Shown here one piece after another: positions 18,117 to 26,586 of a DNA stretch of 64,000 nt (position 1 is its first letter; each line of letters starts with the position of its first letter). This stretch comes from Vibrio litoralis DSM 17657. GTDB taxonomy: Bacteria > Pseudomonadota > Gammaproteobacteria > Enterobacterales > Vibrionaceae. The position numbers and the translations under genes are program-made. The notes beneath the pieces are model-generated. The model saw only the letters and a program-made list of their open reading frames with translations, was not told the origin of the DNA and made no database searches. Location: positions 372,001 through 436,000 of the forward strand of contig NZ_KE384566.1 of the NCBI RefSeq assembly GCF_000426765.1. Reading direction: 5' to 3'.

Positions 18117-19331
18117 TTATTGAGAGTAGGTAGTTAAGAAACGTTCAAGTCGACCAATTGCCATTTCAAGATCTTCTACATGAGGCAAAGTAACAATTCG
18201 GAAGTGATCCGGTTGTTTCCAGTTAAATCCAGTGCCTTGTACTAACAACACTTTTTCTTGGACTAAAAAGTCGAGTACAAATTTCGCATCATCTTTAATG
18301 TTGAATTTCTTTACATCAATTTTCGGGAAAAGGTACATGGCGCCTTTAGGTTTCACACAAGTGATCCCCGGGATTTGCGTGAGTAATTCATAAGCGCGGT
18401 TACGCTGCTCTAATAAGCGGCCACCTGGCAAAATAAGCTCATTGATACTTTGGTAGCCACCAAGTGCCGTTTGGATAGCATGTTGCATTGGTACATTGGC
18501 ACACAAACGCATAGATGCCAGCATATCTAAGCCATCGATATAACCTTTGGCAAGATGTTTCGGACCGGTTAAGAACATCCAACCGCCACGAAAACCACAC
18601 ACACGGTAGGCTTTCGATAAACCATTAAAGGTGGCCATTAATACATCGTCGGCAAGCGTGGCAATCGAAGTGTGGATTGCGCCATCGTAGAGCACTTTGT
18701 CGTAAATCTCATCGGCAAAAATGATCAGGTTATGCTGACGGGCAATTTCAACCACTTCCAACAAGAAATCTCGGCTATACACCGCACCGGTTGGGTTGTT
18801 TGGGTTAATCAGCACAATACCGCGCGTTTGCGGGGTGATTTTGCTTTTGATGTCATCAAGATCAGGGTACCAATCTGATGATTCATCACAAATATAGTGA
18901 ACAGGGTTACCGCCGGCCAGGGATGCCGCCGCAGTCCAAAGTGGGTAGTCCGGCGCTGGGATTAAAATTTCATCGCCATTATTAAGCAAAGCCTGCATCG
19001 ACATCACGATAAGCTCAGATGCACCGTTACCGATATAAACATCTTCAACTTCTAGCTCACGTAAGCCTAGTTTTTGATAGTGCTGCACGACCGCTTTACG
19101 AGCAGAATAAATCCCTTTCGAATCACAATAGCCTTGTGACGTCGGTAGGTTACGAATTACATCAACAAGGATCTCATCAGGGGCGTCAAAACCAAATGGG
19201 GCAGGGTTACCAATATTCAGTTTTAAAATCTTTTGCCCTTCCTCTTCCATGCGTTTGGCATGTTTTAGGATTGGCCCTCGAATGTCGTAACAGACATTAT
19301 CGAGTTTTGATGACATCTCGATGTTGTTCAT
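18117..19331 (-). CDS. alaA: glutamate-pyruvate aminotransferase AlaA
   Basis: Class I/II PLP aminotransferase that makes alanine from pyruvate and glutamate. The 404 residues align throughout with E. coli AlaA (405): KLNIGNPAPFGFDAPDEILVD, IYIGNGASELI-type segment, PAPDYPLWTA, INPNNPTGAVYS with the conserved Asn, FADEIYDK with Asp for the PLP pyridine nitrogen, and the PLP lysine in FNGLSKAYR near residue 240. I keep the first ATG; a Met at residue 6 is a possible alternative. Adjacent to yfbR-dgt as in E. coli, where yfbQ and yfbR are neighbours. It is divergent from menF, so the FNR box in the gap may also influence it. Confidence 0.95.
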   Translation of the reverse strand: MNNIEMSSKLDNVCYDIRGPILKHAKRMEEEGQKILKLNIGNPAPFGFDAPDEILVDVIRNLPTSQGYCDSKGIYSARKAVVQHYQKLGLRELEVEDVYIGNGASELIVMSMQALLNNGDEILIPAPDYPLWTAAASLAGGNPVHYICDESSDWYPDLDDIKSKITPQTRGIVLINPNNPTGAVYSRDFLLEVVEIARQHNLIIFADEIYDKVLYDGAIHTSIATLADDVLMATFNGLSKAYRVCGFRGGWMFLTGPKHLAKGYIDGLDMLASMRLCANVPMQHAIQTALGGYQSINELILPGGRLLEQRNRAYELLTQIPGITCVKPKGAMYLFPKIDVKKFNIKDDAKFVLDFLVQEKVLLVQGTGFNWKQPDHFRIVTLPHVEDLEMAIGRLERFLTTYSQ

Positions 19332-19694
19332 AGCCTTATACCCGTTTATTAATATGTTAGTGACCCATCAAGTTACACTATTTTTTCAGGGCAAACCATA
19401 TCCAGAGCGACTGTAAACAGTATATTTGTGCGAGTTTGATGGTTATTGAATAAAAAGTATCTGTTTCCTTTCTAAGAATGACCAACTTTCACAATTATCA
19501 CGATGAGATATGCCGAGTTTTCTTCAATGGTGACATGCCGTCGATTATTTAACGATAAACCTAGAGAGAAAGTCGCTTACTGCTTGATTTGCATCAATTG
19601 AAGCCATAGAGTATGCGGCAAAATATAAGATAATAATCAGTCATAAAGCTATACTTAAGCGTTAAGGCTGTAGAAATCAAAATGAGAGGTCGAC
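19332..19694. other. alaA-menF divergent control region
   Basis: A 363-base AT-rich gap between divergent genes. It contains a perfect FNR-type box at 19585-19598 and a TATAAGATAATAAT stretch at 19624-19637 that could be the menF -10 region. No repeat or gene is seen in the remainder. Confidence 0.6.
19585..19598 (+). promoter_or_regulatory. FNR box upstream of menF
   Basis: TTGAT-TTGC-ATCAA matches the FNR consensus TTGAT-N4-ATCAA in all ten defined positions. Its centre is about 103 bases before the menF start codon, and a TATAAG-like -10 element lies about 33 bases downstream of the centre, close to the spacing of a class II activated promoter. FNR control of menaquinone genes would fit their role in anaerobic respiration; this last step is inference. 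Confidence 0.75.
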
Positions 19695-21011
19695 TTGTCT
19701 GAATTACCCCAAGTGATTGAGCTAATAATTGAACGAATTAGACGTGGGCAAGTTTCGAGTGAAAACCGTATCTCTGAAGTAGTTAACCTACCCGAAGATT
19801 TTAGTGCTATCGACTGGCTAGAAGGGCAATCTCTGTATCCTCGCTTTTATTGGCAGTCTCGTGATGAGCGTGAAGAAGTTATTGCTTTAGAACAAGTGAA
19901 TAGTTTTACCAACCCACTAGATGCTTACTCCATTCTTGCTGAGCAGCAAAGAGTGTGGGGTGGTAAAGCCTTCGATAGCGAGCATTCCAACACGCCTGAG
20001 CTTACCAGCTACTTTTTCTTACCTAGAATCGAATTCATTCGTCAAGATGAACAATGGACACTCAATGCCAACATTGGTCCAGAGGTTGAATTGACGATTG
20101 ATGCTTTGCTGCAATTAAAAGCAGACTACCAACCGATAGAAGTTCTTGTGCCTCAATCAAGCCAAGTTTACTTTTCACCGCAATTTGATGAGTGGAAACA
20201 CATTTTAAGTAAGGCATTAACCGCGATTGAAAATCGAGAATTCGAAAAAGTGGTGTTAGCTAGAAAAACCTTGGTTGAATTACCTAAACCAATTAGCGCC
20301 GCTCAATTACTAAAGTCGAGTCGTGAGCAGAATCATAATAGTTTTCATTTTTTAGTCTCACTAGAGCCTAATCGCAGTTTTGTGGGTTCGACGCCGGAAC
20401 GTTTGTATCGCCGCTCGGGAGATCAGGTAGAGACCGAGGCTTTAGCGGGCACGATTGGTCGTAATGATGATCCTGTTGAAGATAAAAAGTTGTCTGATTG
20501 GTTGATGAACGATGATAAAAATCAGCGTGAAAACCAAATAGTCGTTAATGATATTATTGAACGTTTAGGTCCCTATACCGAAAATATTGCGGTGCATCCT
20601 GAAGTGCAATTAATTCAACTGCGTAGGGTTCAGCATTTGAAACGTCATATTAATGGGCGCTTATCTGCAGAAGTAAAAGGGGTGCAGTTGTTATCCGCTT
20701 TACAACCGACTGCTGCTATTGCTGGCTTGCCACGTGAAGCATCCCTCAATTTTATTCGTATGAATGAGCCTTTTACTCGTGGTTGGTATAGCGGTTCGTT
20801 AGGTTATTTTGGTCATCACCAAGCAGAGTTTTGTGTTTCTATTCGTAGTGCTTCATTAGTCGATAACACAGTCAAACTTTATGCGGGTGCGGGCATTGTT
20901 CCAGGATCGGAAGCGGAATTTGAATGGCAAGAATTGAACCGCAAAACCGCCACATTATTAAACTTGATTACCGACTATCCGATTGAAAATGAACGTGGTG
21001 AAAGTGTATGA
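19695..21011 (+). CDS. menF: isochorismate synthase MenF
   Basis: Converts chorismate to isochorismate, the first committed step of menaquinone synthesis. The 438 residues contain the chorismate-binding fold: FEKVVLARKT, GSTPERLYRR, ETEALAGTIGR, NQRENQIVVNDI, HLKRHINGRL, LQPTAAIAGLPREAS and the magnesium-binding AGAGIVPGSEAEFEWQEL. The start is TTG at 19695 (TTGTCTGAATTACC), supported by AGAGGT four bases upstream; no better ATG is in frame. It overlaps menD by 4 bases (ATGA), so the two are translationally coupled. An aerobic siderophore-type EntC is less likely given the men neighbours. Confidence 0.95.
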   Translation: MSELPQVIELIIERIRRGQVSSENRISEVVNLPEDFSAIDWLEGQSLYPRFYWQSRDEREEVIALEQVNSFTNPLDAYSILAEQQRVWGGKAFDSEHSNTPELTSYFFLPRIEFIRQDEQWTLNANIGPEVELTIDALLQLKADYQPIEVLVPQSSQVYFSPQFDEWKHILSKALTAIENREFEKVVLARKTLVELPKPISAAQLLKSSREQNHNSFHFLVSLEPNRSFVGSTPERLYRRSGDQVETEALAGTIGRNDDPVEDKKLSDWLMNDDKNQRENQIVVNDIIERLGPYTENIAVHPEVQLIQLRRVQHLKRHINGRLSAEVKGVQLLSALQPTAAIAGLPREASLNFIRMNEPFTRGWYSGSLGYFGHHQAEFCVSIRSASLVDNTVKLYAGAGIVPGSEAEFEWQELNRKTATLLNLITDYPIENERGESV

Positions 21012-22849
21012 GCCAAGCTGGATTAAATCGAATTTGGGCGCAGGCTATTTTAGAAACCCTAGCTCAATCTGGTGTGAAACATATATGCATCGCGCCGGGC
21101 TCTCGTTCAACCCCTTTAAGCCTTGAAGCATTAGAACTTGCACAACGCTCAAAACTCACTGTACATACCCATTTTGATGAGCGTGGTTTAGGTTTCTTAG
21201 CACTAGGGATTGCCAAGGCGACTCAAGATCCAGTGGCGGTGATAGTGACATCAGGCACGGCGGTGGCGAACTTATTGCCAAGCGTAGCGGAGTCTGGTTT
21301 AACCGGCGAAAAACTTATTCTGTTAACTTCTGATCGTCCGCAGAGTTTAATCGGTGTCGGTGCAAACCAAGCAATTGTGCAAAAAGGGATCTTTTCTTCG
21401 CATGTGAGAAAAAGCGTTGAACTTACTAGTCCGAGCAGAGATCCAAATCAGCCTACGCCACAGCAATTGCTTCAAGCGCTGAGCGATATTAATCATGCTT
21501 TAGCTTATCAACATACTGTATCTGGCTCGTTGCATATTAACTGCCCATATCCAGAGCCTTTGTATATTCAAAGCGAGCAAGAAAAACAGCAATACCAGCC
21601 AGATTTAGTACAAGCGATGGCCGCGCAGAGCCATTATTTAGAGCTGGCTAAATTGTATCCAAGTTACAGTGTCCCTGAATTGACCAACGGTACTCAACAA
21701 GCGATCATCAATCAGCTTCCTCACTTCAAAGGGATTATCTTGATTGGTAAAATGCCGTTGGATGAAGCGCAAAAAGTCTCACAGTGGGCGAAAACATTAG
21801 GTTGGCCTGTTTTTGCTGATCCTCAATCTGGTGTCAGCAGCGAATGGGCGCATTATGATTTATGGCTGCAACAACCGGTTTATTTTGAACAACTCTTGCA
21901 AGCCGATTGTATTTTGCAGTTTGGCGCGCGTTTTGTGTCTAAGCGTATTGGGCAATTTATAAAACAAGCCGTCACAGATCATCAATGTCATTACTGGGTC
22001 TTTGAACCAAACATTAGCGTGTTTAACCCAGACCGACTACCACAACAAAGAACCGTGGCGGCGATAGGTGATTGTGTGGCGATGCTTGACAATGCTTTGT
22101 CCGCTTCGGTTAACCAAATAATGGGGCTTAACCCTATGTCGGGGTGGGCAGATAAGCTACAACAGGCCAAAGTGCTGGTTGAGCAAGCCGCAGCTGATAT
22201 TCAACAAAGTCACCCGTTAACCGAATGCCAATTGGCGCTGAATTTAGCTCAATTGACTTCACTGCTACCTAGTGCCGAACTCTTTATTGGTAACAGTTTA
22301 ATTGTGCGTTTAGCGGATATGCTATCGACTATTGAATCTACTCAGGTTTATAGCAATCGAGGCGCATCAGGTATTGATGGTTTGGTGGCAACGGCGACTG
22401 GTGTTCAGCGTGCGAAAAATATCCCACTATTCACTCTGCTAGGCGATACGTCATTACTCTACGATTTAAATTCATTAGCATTATTGACCGCGGTATCTCA
22501 ACCTCATGTGGTACTTGTAACTAATAATGATGGCGGGGCGATTTTTGATCTCTTGCCAGTACCTACTGTGCAGAAACAATATTTATACCAAATGCCTCAT
22601 GGCTATCAATTTGCACATGCAGCACATCAGTTTAAACTTAATTATACTGCGCCTGATTCATGGTCGGCTTTACTTGAGACCGTGCAGCAATACCGCGCTA
22701 AGTTTGAACAAGGTGAGACTCGCTCAGCATTATTAGTTGAAGTGGTAACGCGGCCCGAACAAGCTTCACAGCAGATAAAATCTATCGTATCGAAAATGAC
22801 CGAATTATTTAACACTATCGAACAGGCGGGAAAATCTCATGCTTTATAG
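21008..22849 (+). CDS. menD: MenD, SEPHCHC synthase
   Basis: Thiamin-diphosphate enzyme that adds a succinic-semialdehyde unit from 2-oxoglutarate to isochorismate, giving 2-succinyl-5-enolpyruvyl-6-hydroxy-3-cyclohexene-1-carboxylate. The 613 residues contain the N-terminal pyrimidine-binding part (CIAPGSRSTPLSLEAL, HFDERGLGFLALGIAKAT with the catalytic Glu) and the C-terminal pyrophosphate-binding motif GDTSLLYDLNSLALL...VTNNDGGAIFDLLP. Its start overlaps menF and its end overlaps menH by 11 bases, so the three form one tightly packed operon. Slightly longer than E. coli MenD (556) because of a longer tail and loops. Confidence 0.95.
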   Translation: MSQAGLNRIWAQAILETLAQSGVKHICIAPGSRSTPLSLEALELAQRSKLTVHTHFDERGLGFLALGIAKATQDPVAVIVTSGTAVANLLPSVAESGLTGEKLILLTSDRPQSLIGVGANQAIVQKGIFSSHVRKSVELTSPSRDPNQPTPQQLLQALSDINHALAYQHTVSGSLHINCPYPEPLYIQSEQEKQQYQPDLVQAMAAQSHYLELAKLYPSYSVPELTNGTQQAIINQLPHFKGIILIGKMPLDEAQKVSQWAKTLGWPVFADPQSGVSSEWAHYDLWLQQPVYFEQLLQADCILQFGARFVSKRIGQFIKQAVTDHQCHYWVFEPNISVFNPDRLPQQRTVAAIGDCVAMLDNALSASVNQIMGLNPMSGWADKLQQAKVLVEQAAADIQQSHPLTECQLALNLAQLTSLLPSAELFIGNSLIVRLADMLSTIESTQVYSNRGASGIDGLVATATGVQRAKNIPLFTLLGDTSLLYDLNSLALLTAVSQPHVVLVTNNDGGAIFDLLPVPTVQKQYLYQMPHGYQFAHAAHQFKLNYTAPDSWSALLETVQQYRAKFEQGETRSALLVEVVTRPEQASQQIKSIVSKMTELFNTIEQAGKSHAL

Positions 22850-23648
22850 TCATATCATCGACAATCAAGAAGGGAGTGGAATTGAAAAACAGCAAGCGAT
22901 CCCTGTTTTTTTGCATGGCTTTTTAGGGTCTAGCCGAGATTGGGATGGTTGTTTATCTCACTTGAATGTTTCTCATGCGATTCGTGTCGATTTGCCATGC
23001 CATGGTTTGAGTAAATATTGTGAAGTGGAAGATTTTCAACAAGCTTGTCACCAAGTCCAACTAACGGTCCTTGCCAAGCTGAAAAAAGAAAATATGGATG
23101 CGTCAACGCCACTGGTTTTGGTCGGCTATTCATTAGGTGCACGTATTGCAATGTACGGCTTAGCAGAAAAGTGCTTTGAAGGGCTCAATATTCAAGGTGC
23201 AATTCTTGAAGGCGGTAATTTTGGTCTGCAGACTGAAGAAGAGAAAGTACTACGCTGGGAAAATGATAAGCATTGGTCAAAACGTTTTGCAACAGAAGCG
23301 ATTGATTATGTGCTGTTTGATTGGTATCACCAGGGCGTGTTTGCGTCTTTGAATCCTGATCAACGAGAAGAATTAGTTGAATTGCGTAGTGATAATCTAG
23401 GCTCTCAATTAGGTTGCATGTTGCGTGCTACGTCATTATCAAAACAGCCTTATCTTTTAGATACCTTAAAGCAACTCACCATCCCGCTGCTGTATATTTG
23501 CGGTGAGCAAGACCAAAAATTTAAAACACTGGCAGAGCAAAGTGGCTTGCAATTTAAAGCGGTCCCACAAGCAGGTCATAATGTTCATCATGAAAAACCA
23601 GCTGAATTTGCGGCATTAATATCAGATTTTATTAACCAACTAAAGTAA
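22839..23648 (+). CDS. menH: MenH, SHCHC synthase (alpha/beta hydrolase)
   Basis: Removes pyruvate from the MenD product to give 2-succinyl-6-hydroxy-2,4-cyclohexadiene-1-carboxylate. A 269-residue alpha/beta-hydrolase fold: oxyanion region HGFLGSSRDWDG, nucleophile Ser in VGYSLGARIAMYGL, Asp in YICGEQDQKF and the catalytic His in PQAGHNVHHEKP. E. coli MenH has 252 residues. It begins inside the end of menD and is followed after only 6 bases by menC. In E. coli the next gene would be menB, which is absent here. Confidence 0.92.
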   Translation: MLYSHIIDNQEGSGIEKQQAIPVFLHGFLGSSRDWDGCLSHLNVSHAIRVDLPCHGLSKYCEVEDFQQACHQVQLTVLAKLKKENMDASTPLVLVGYSLGARIAMYGLAEKCFEGLNIQGAILEGGNFGLQTEEEKVLRWENDKHWSKRFATEAIDYVLFDWYHQGVFASLNPDQREELVELRSDNLGSQLGCMLRATSLSKQPYLLDTLKQLTIPLLYICGEQDQKFKTLAEQSGLQFKAVPQAGHNVHHEKPAEFAALISDFINQLK

Positions 23649-23654
23649 CTCTCT

Positions 23655-24683
23655 ATGTCTATTGCTAAACCTCAAACTCGTACAGCGAAACTGTATCGCT
23701 ATAATTTACCAATGGACAGTGGCGTGATCGTACGTGATCAACGCTTATTACAAAGAGAAGGTTACATTGTCGAGCTTACCCAAGGCGACAAAATGACCTA
23801 TGGTGAATGTGCGCCGCTGCCGGGTTTTAGCCTAGAAAGCTTACAACAAGTTGAGTCTGAGCTAATTGAAGCACTGCAAGCTTGGCAGCACAGCGGTGAA
23901 TGGCGTGATTGGGATACCATGAGCCCAAGCGTTGCTTTTGCGCTATCGATGGCACAATGCGAGCTTGACGGTTTACTTCCTCAGCAGGGAGAATACCGCG
24001 CCGCACCTTTATGTATTGGCGATCCTGACGAATTAATCCCAGTGTTTGAAAGCATGGCGAAAGATGGCCGTCAAAAAGTCGCTAAAGTAAAAGTGGGTTT
24101 ATATGAGCCAATTCGCGACGGTATGTTAGTCAATTTGTTTTTAGAATCGATCCCTGACTTACAACTACGTCTTGATGCAAATCGTAGTTGGACTTTAGAT
24201 AAAGCCCTTAAGTTTGCACAATACGTGTCCCCTGAATATCGTGAACGTATTACTTTCCTCGAAGAACCGTGTAAAACCCCTGAATTAAGTCGAGACTTTG
24301 CCCAGCAAACCGATATCAACATTGCGTGGGATGAAACGCTGCAACAAGTGGATTTCAATGATTTCGAGTTACCTTCTTTGCTCGGCAATCATGTTGAAGC
24401 GATTGTAATTAAACCTACCTTGATTGGCTCTGTAGAACGTTGCTTGTCTTTGATTGATTTTGCGCAGCAGAATGGATTACAAGCGGTGATCAGTTCGAGT
24501 ATCGAATCGACGATTGGCTTAACTCAATTGGCAAGATTGTCGGCTTGGAAAACGCCACAGCAGACACCAGGCTTAGACACCTTGCAGCTTTTTCAAACCC
24601 AACTAGAAATCACTTGGCCAAATAGCAAACTGCCGGTTTCAGCGTTAACTGAACAGACCCTAATTAAGCAGTTTGTTGACTAG
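23655..24683 (+). CDS. menC: o-succinylbenzoate synthase MenC
   Basis: Enolase-superfamily dehydratase that aromatises SHCHC to o-succinylbenzoate. The 342 residues show the N-terminal capping domain (GECAPLPGFS) and the barrel with the catalytic Lys in VAKVKVGLYE, metal ligands Asp in LRLDANRSW, Glu in FLEEPC and Asp in IAWDETL, and the second Lys in VIKPTLIGS. Longer than E. coli MenC (320). It follows menH by 6 bases with no good ribosome site of its own, suggesting coupled translation. An ERIC-like repeat starts five bases after its stop codon. Confidence 0.94.
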   Translation: MSIAKPQTRTAKLYRYNLPMDSGVIVRDQRLLQREGYIVELTQGDKMTYGECAPLPGFSLESLQQVESELIEALQAWQHSGEWRDWDTMSPSVAFALSMAQCELDGLLPQQGEYRAAPLCIGDPDELIPVFESMAKDGRQKVAKVKVGLYEPIRDGMLVNLFLESIPDLQLRLDANRSWTLDKALKFAQYVSPEYRERITFLEEPCKTPELSRDFAQQTDINIAWDETLQQVDFNDFELPSLLGNHVEAIVIKPTLIGSVERCLSLIDFAQQNGLQAVISSSIESTIGLTQLARLSAWKTPQQTPGLDTLQLFQTQLEITWPNSKLPVSALTEQTLIKQFVD

Positions 24684-24687
24684 ACAA

Positions 24688-24814
24688 ATAGCCAAAGTAA
24701 TTGGAGTTGCAATGAGGCGACAAGTGAATGAGGCCCCATGAGTTTAGCTTGCCTAAATGATTGGGGTGAATGAACGCCGACAACAAAGTTGCAGTTTCAA
24801 GTACGACGGATATA
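24688..24814 (+). repeat. ERIC-like intergenic repeat between menC and menE
   Basis: A 127-base element, the typical ERIC length. Ends are near-inverted (ATAGCCAAAGTAATTGG... and ...AAGTACGACGGATATA) and the core AATGATTGGGGTGAATGAACGC resembles the ERIC core motif. Inside are AATGAGGC and CAACAAAGTTGCAG segments shared, in reverse, with the copy at 34830-34957. Confidence 0.8.
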
Positions 24815-24830
24815 ACCGAAAGGCAGTAAT

Positions 24831-26255
24831 GTGGATTTAATACAGCAATGGTGTGTAGAACATGCCGAAAAGACGGCGTTAATTACCCCTACGAATTCTT
24901 ATTCTTGGCAGCAGCTAGATGAAGAAATCTCGCAGTTGAGTTTGCAGTTAAAAGCTCAAGGGGTGAGTAATGGTCATATCATTGCTGTGATCAGTAAAAA
25001 TGAACCCGAGGCGGTTTTTTTGTACTTGGCTGCGTTAAGGATTGGCGCTTTATGTGCTTTAATGCCACCTCAGCCGATGGTGGCGATAAAACAAAAGCTC
25101 AATATCATTCAAGCCAAATTTGTCTGGGTGTCTAAAGCTATTGATTCACTTGATGAGAATGAACTTAGCCTTCCTAGTCTATCGTTTACTTTAGGTAAAT
25201 CGTCGTCATTAATTCACGTTTCCATAGACACCGCTTCAATAGATACTGCTCAACCTTATCACTTTAACTCGCAACAATTTGCCAGCATCGTTTTTACTTC
25301 GGGCTCCACAGGTACGCCAAAGGCAGTGGTACATGCGGTAAAACATCATATCGCTAGCGCACAAGGCCTTACCCAACAGTTTTTGTTTGAAGCGCATGAT
25401 TCTTGGTTGCTGAGCTTACCTATCTACCATGTATCAGGGTTGTCGATTATTTGGCGTTGGCTGGCTAAAGGAGCCAAGTTAGTCATTGGCAGCGGTGATT
25501 TACAATCGGATATTCAGAAGGTGACTCATGCTTCACTCGTTCCCATTCAATTACAGCGTTTGCTCGATTCAGGCCAACCTATTTCACTAAAACGAGTTTT
25601 ACTCGGCGGCTCTCATATTCCACTATCGCTTACCGAAAGAGCAAGTAAGCAGGGGATAGAATGTTGGCTAGGTTATGGCATGACTGAAACCGCTTCTACC
25701 GTGATTGCTAAACAAGTGGATGCGAATCCAACCGCTGGCGCGTTATTACCTTTCCGAAAAATTAAACTACAAGATGGACGGATTTATGTGGCAGGGGAAA
25801 CCTTAGCCGCAGGCTATTTATTCCAAGGGCAGCTTACGCCACTCGTGACTGATGAGCAGCCTTGGTTTGATACCAAAGATCTTGGGCAATGCTATCGACA
25901 AGCAGGCAAGCCAGATGAATACATTATTTTAGGGCGTGCCGATAACCAGTTTATTTCTGGCGGTGAGAATATTCATTGCGAAGAAATCGAGGCGGTATTA
26001 ATTCGACATCCCGATATAAAACAAGCTTTGATCATTCCTGTTGAAGATAAGCAATATGGCCACAGACCCGTGGCGTTTATTGATACGGAAACGTTGCAAG
26101 ATCCTAAGGTTTATCAAGCGTACTTGTTACCTCATTTAGATAAATTTAAGTGCCCAGATGCGTATTATTTATTGCCAGTACACTTAATGAATTCTGGTAT
26201 TAAAATTTCACGTCAAGAGCTGAAAAAGTACTATCAACAAGTTATCGCGTCATAA
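24831..26255 (+). CDS. menE: o-succinylbenzoate-CoA ligase MenE
   Basis: Adenylate-forming ligase that activates o-succinylbenzoate with ATP and coenzyme A. The 474 residues contain the P-loop FTSGSTGTPKAVVHA, the A5-type motif GYGMTETAS, FDTKDLGQ near the hinge, GRADNQFISGGENIHCEEIE and a C-terminal catalytic Lys in GIKISRQELKKYY. Start is GTG at 24831, with GAAAGGC upstream; an ATG two bases earlier is out of frame. The gap to menC (147 bases) is filled by an ERIC-like repeat, so message processing or attenuation between menC and menE is possible. It is the last men gene here. Confidence 0.93.
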   Translation: MDLIQQWCVEHAEKTALITPTNSYSWQQLDEEISQLSLQLKAQGVSNGHIIAVISKNEPEAVFLYLAALRIGALCALMPPQPMVAIKQKLNIIQAKFVWVSKAIDSLDENELSLPSLSFTLGKSSSLIHVSIDTASIDTAQPYHFNSQQFASIVFTSGSTGTPKAVVHAVKHHIASAQGLTQQFLFEAHDSWLLSLPIYHVSGLSIIWRWLAKGAKLVIGSGDLQSDIQKVTHASLVPIQLQRLLDSGQPISLKRVLLGGSHIPLSLTERASKQGIECWLGYGMTETASTVIAKQVDANPTAGALLPFRKIKLQDGRIYVAGETLAAGYLFQGQLTPLVTDEQPWFDTKDLGQCYRQAGKPDEYIILGRADNQFISGGENIHCEEIEAVLIRHPDIKQALIIPVEDKQYGHRPVAFIDTETLQDPKVYQAYLLPHLDKFKCPDAYYLLPVHLMNSGIKISRQELKKYYQQVIAS

Positions 26256-26391
26256 GTGTCTAGGGTAGTGAACGTGGCTATAGCGACAGTAGCTATAGTG
26301 AGAATAGTTATTTAATAGCACTAAACAGAATTTATTGATTGAGTGAAAACCCTGCATACTTATTTCATCGTTAACGTATTTAAGGATGAAT

Positions 26392-26568
26392 ATGATGAAG
26401 TTACTTGTCGTTGCAGCAGTGGTTGCTTTAGTTGGTGTGTCGATTATTTCGAGTGGCTTGGTGTCGGCTTTGGCAGAGTTAGGCGCTTTTGCCGTGGTGA
26501 TCGCTTGGGTTATAAAAAGTAAGCAAGCGGTAAAAAGAAAAGAGGCCCATATCGAGCCTCATGTATAA
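26392..26568 (+). CDS. small membrane protein of unknown function
   Basis: A 58-residue peptide with two hydrophobic stretches (LLVVAAVVALVGVSIISSGLV and LGAFAVVIAWVI) and a short basic tail (KSKQAVKRKEAH). I start at the ATG at 26392, six bases after AAGG; an in-frame ATG at 26386 overlaps that site. I do not recognise a family. It follows menE by 136 bases with its own likely promoter and converges on the YeiH-like gene, whose terminator hairpin (26542-26560) falls inside the last codons. A strong ribosome site and clear membrane pattern suggest it is real, but small size keeps confidence moderate. Confidence 0.6.
   Translation: MMKLLVVAAVVALVGVSIISSGLVSALAELGAFAVVIAWVIKSKQAVKRKEAHIEPHV
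26533..26560 (-). terminator. terminator of the yeiH-like gene inside the small ORF's 3' end
   Basis: On the minus strand GAGGC and GCCTC (26556-26560 and 26542-26546) form a stem over a 9-base loop, followed by TTTTCTTTTTAC. Confidence 0.6.
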
Positions 26569-26586
26569 TCAACAATGTATTCCAGC

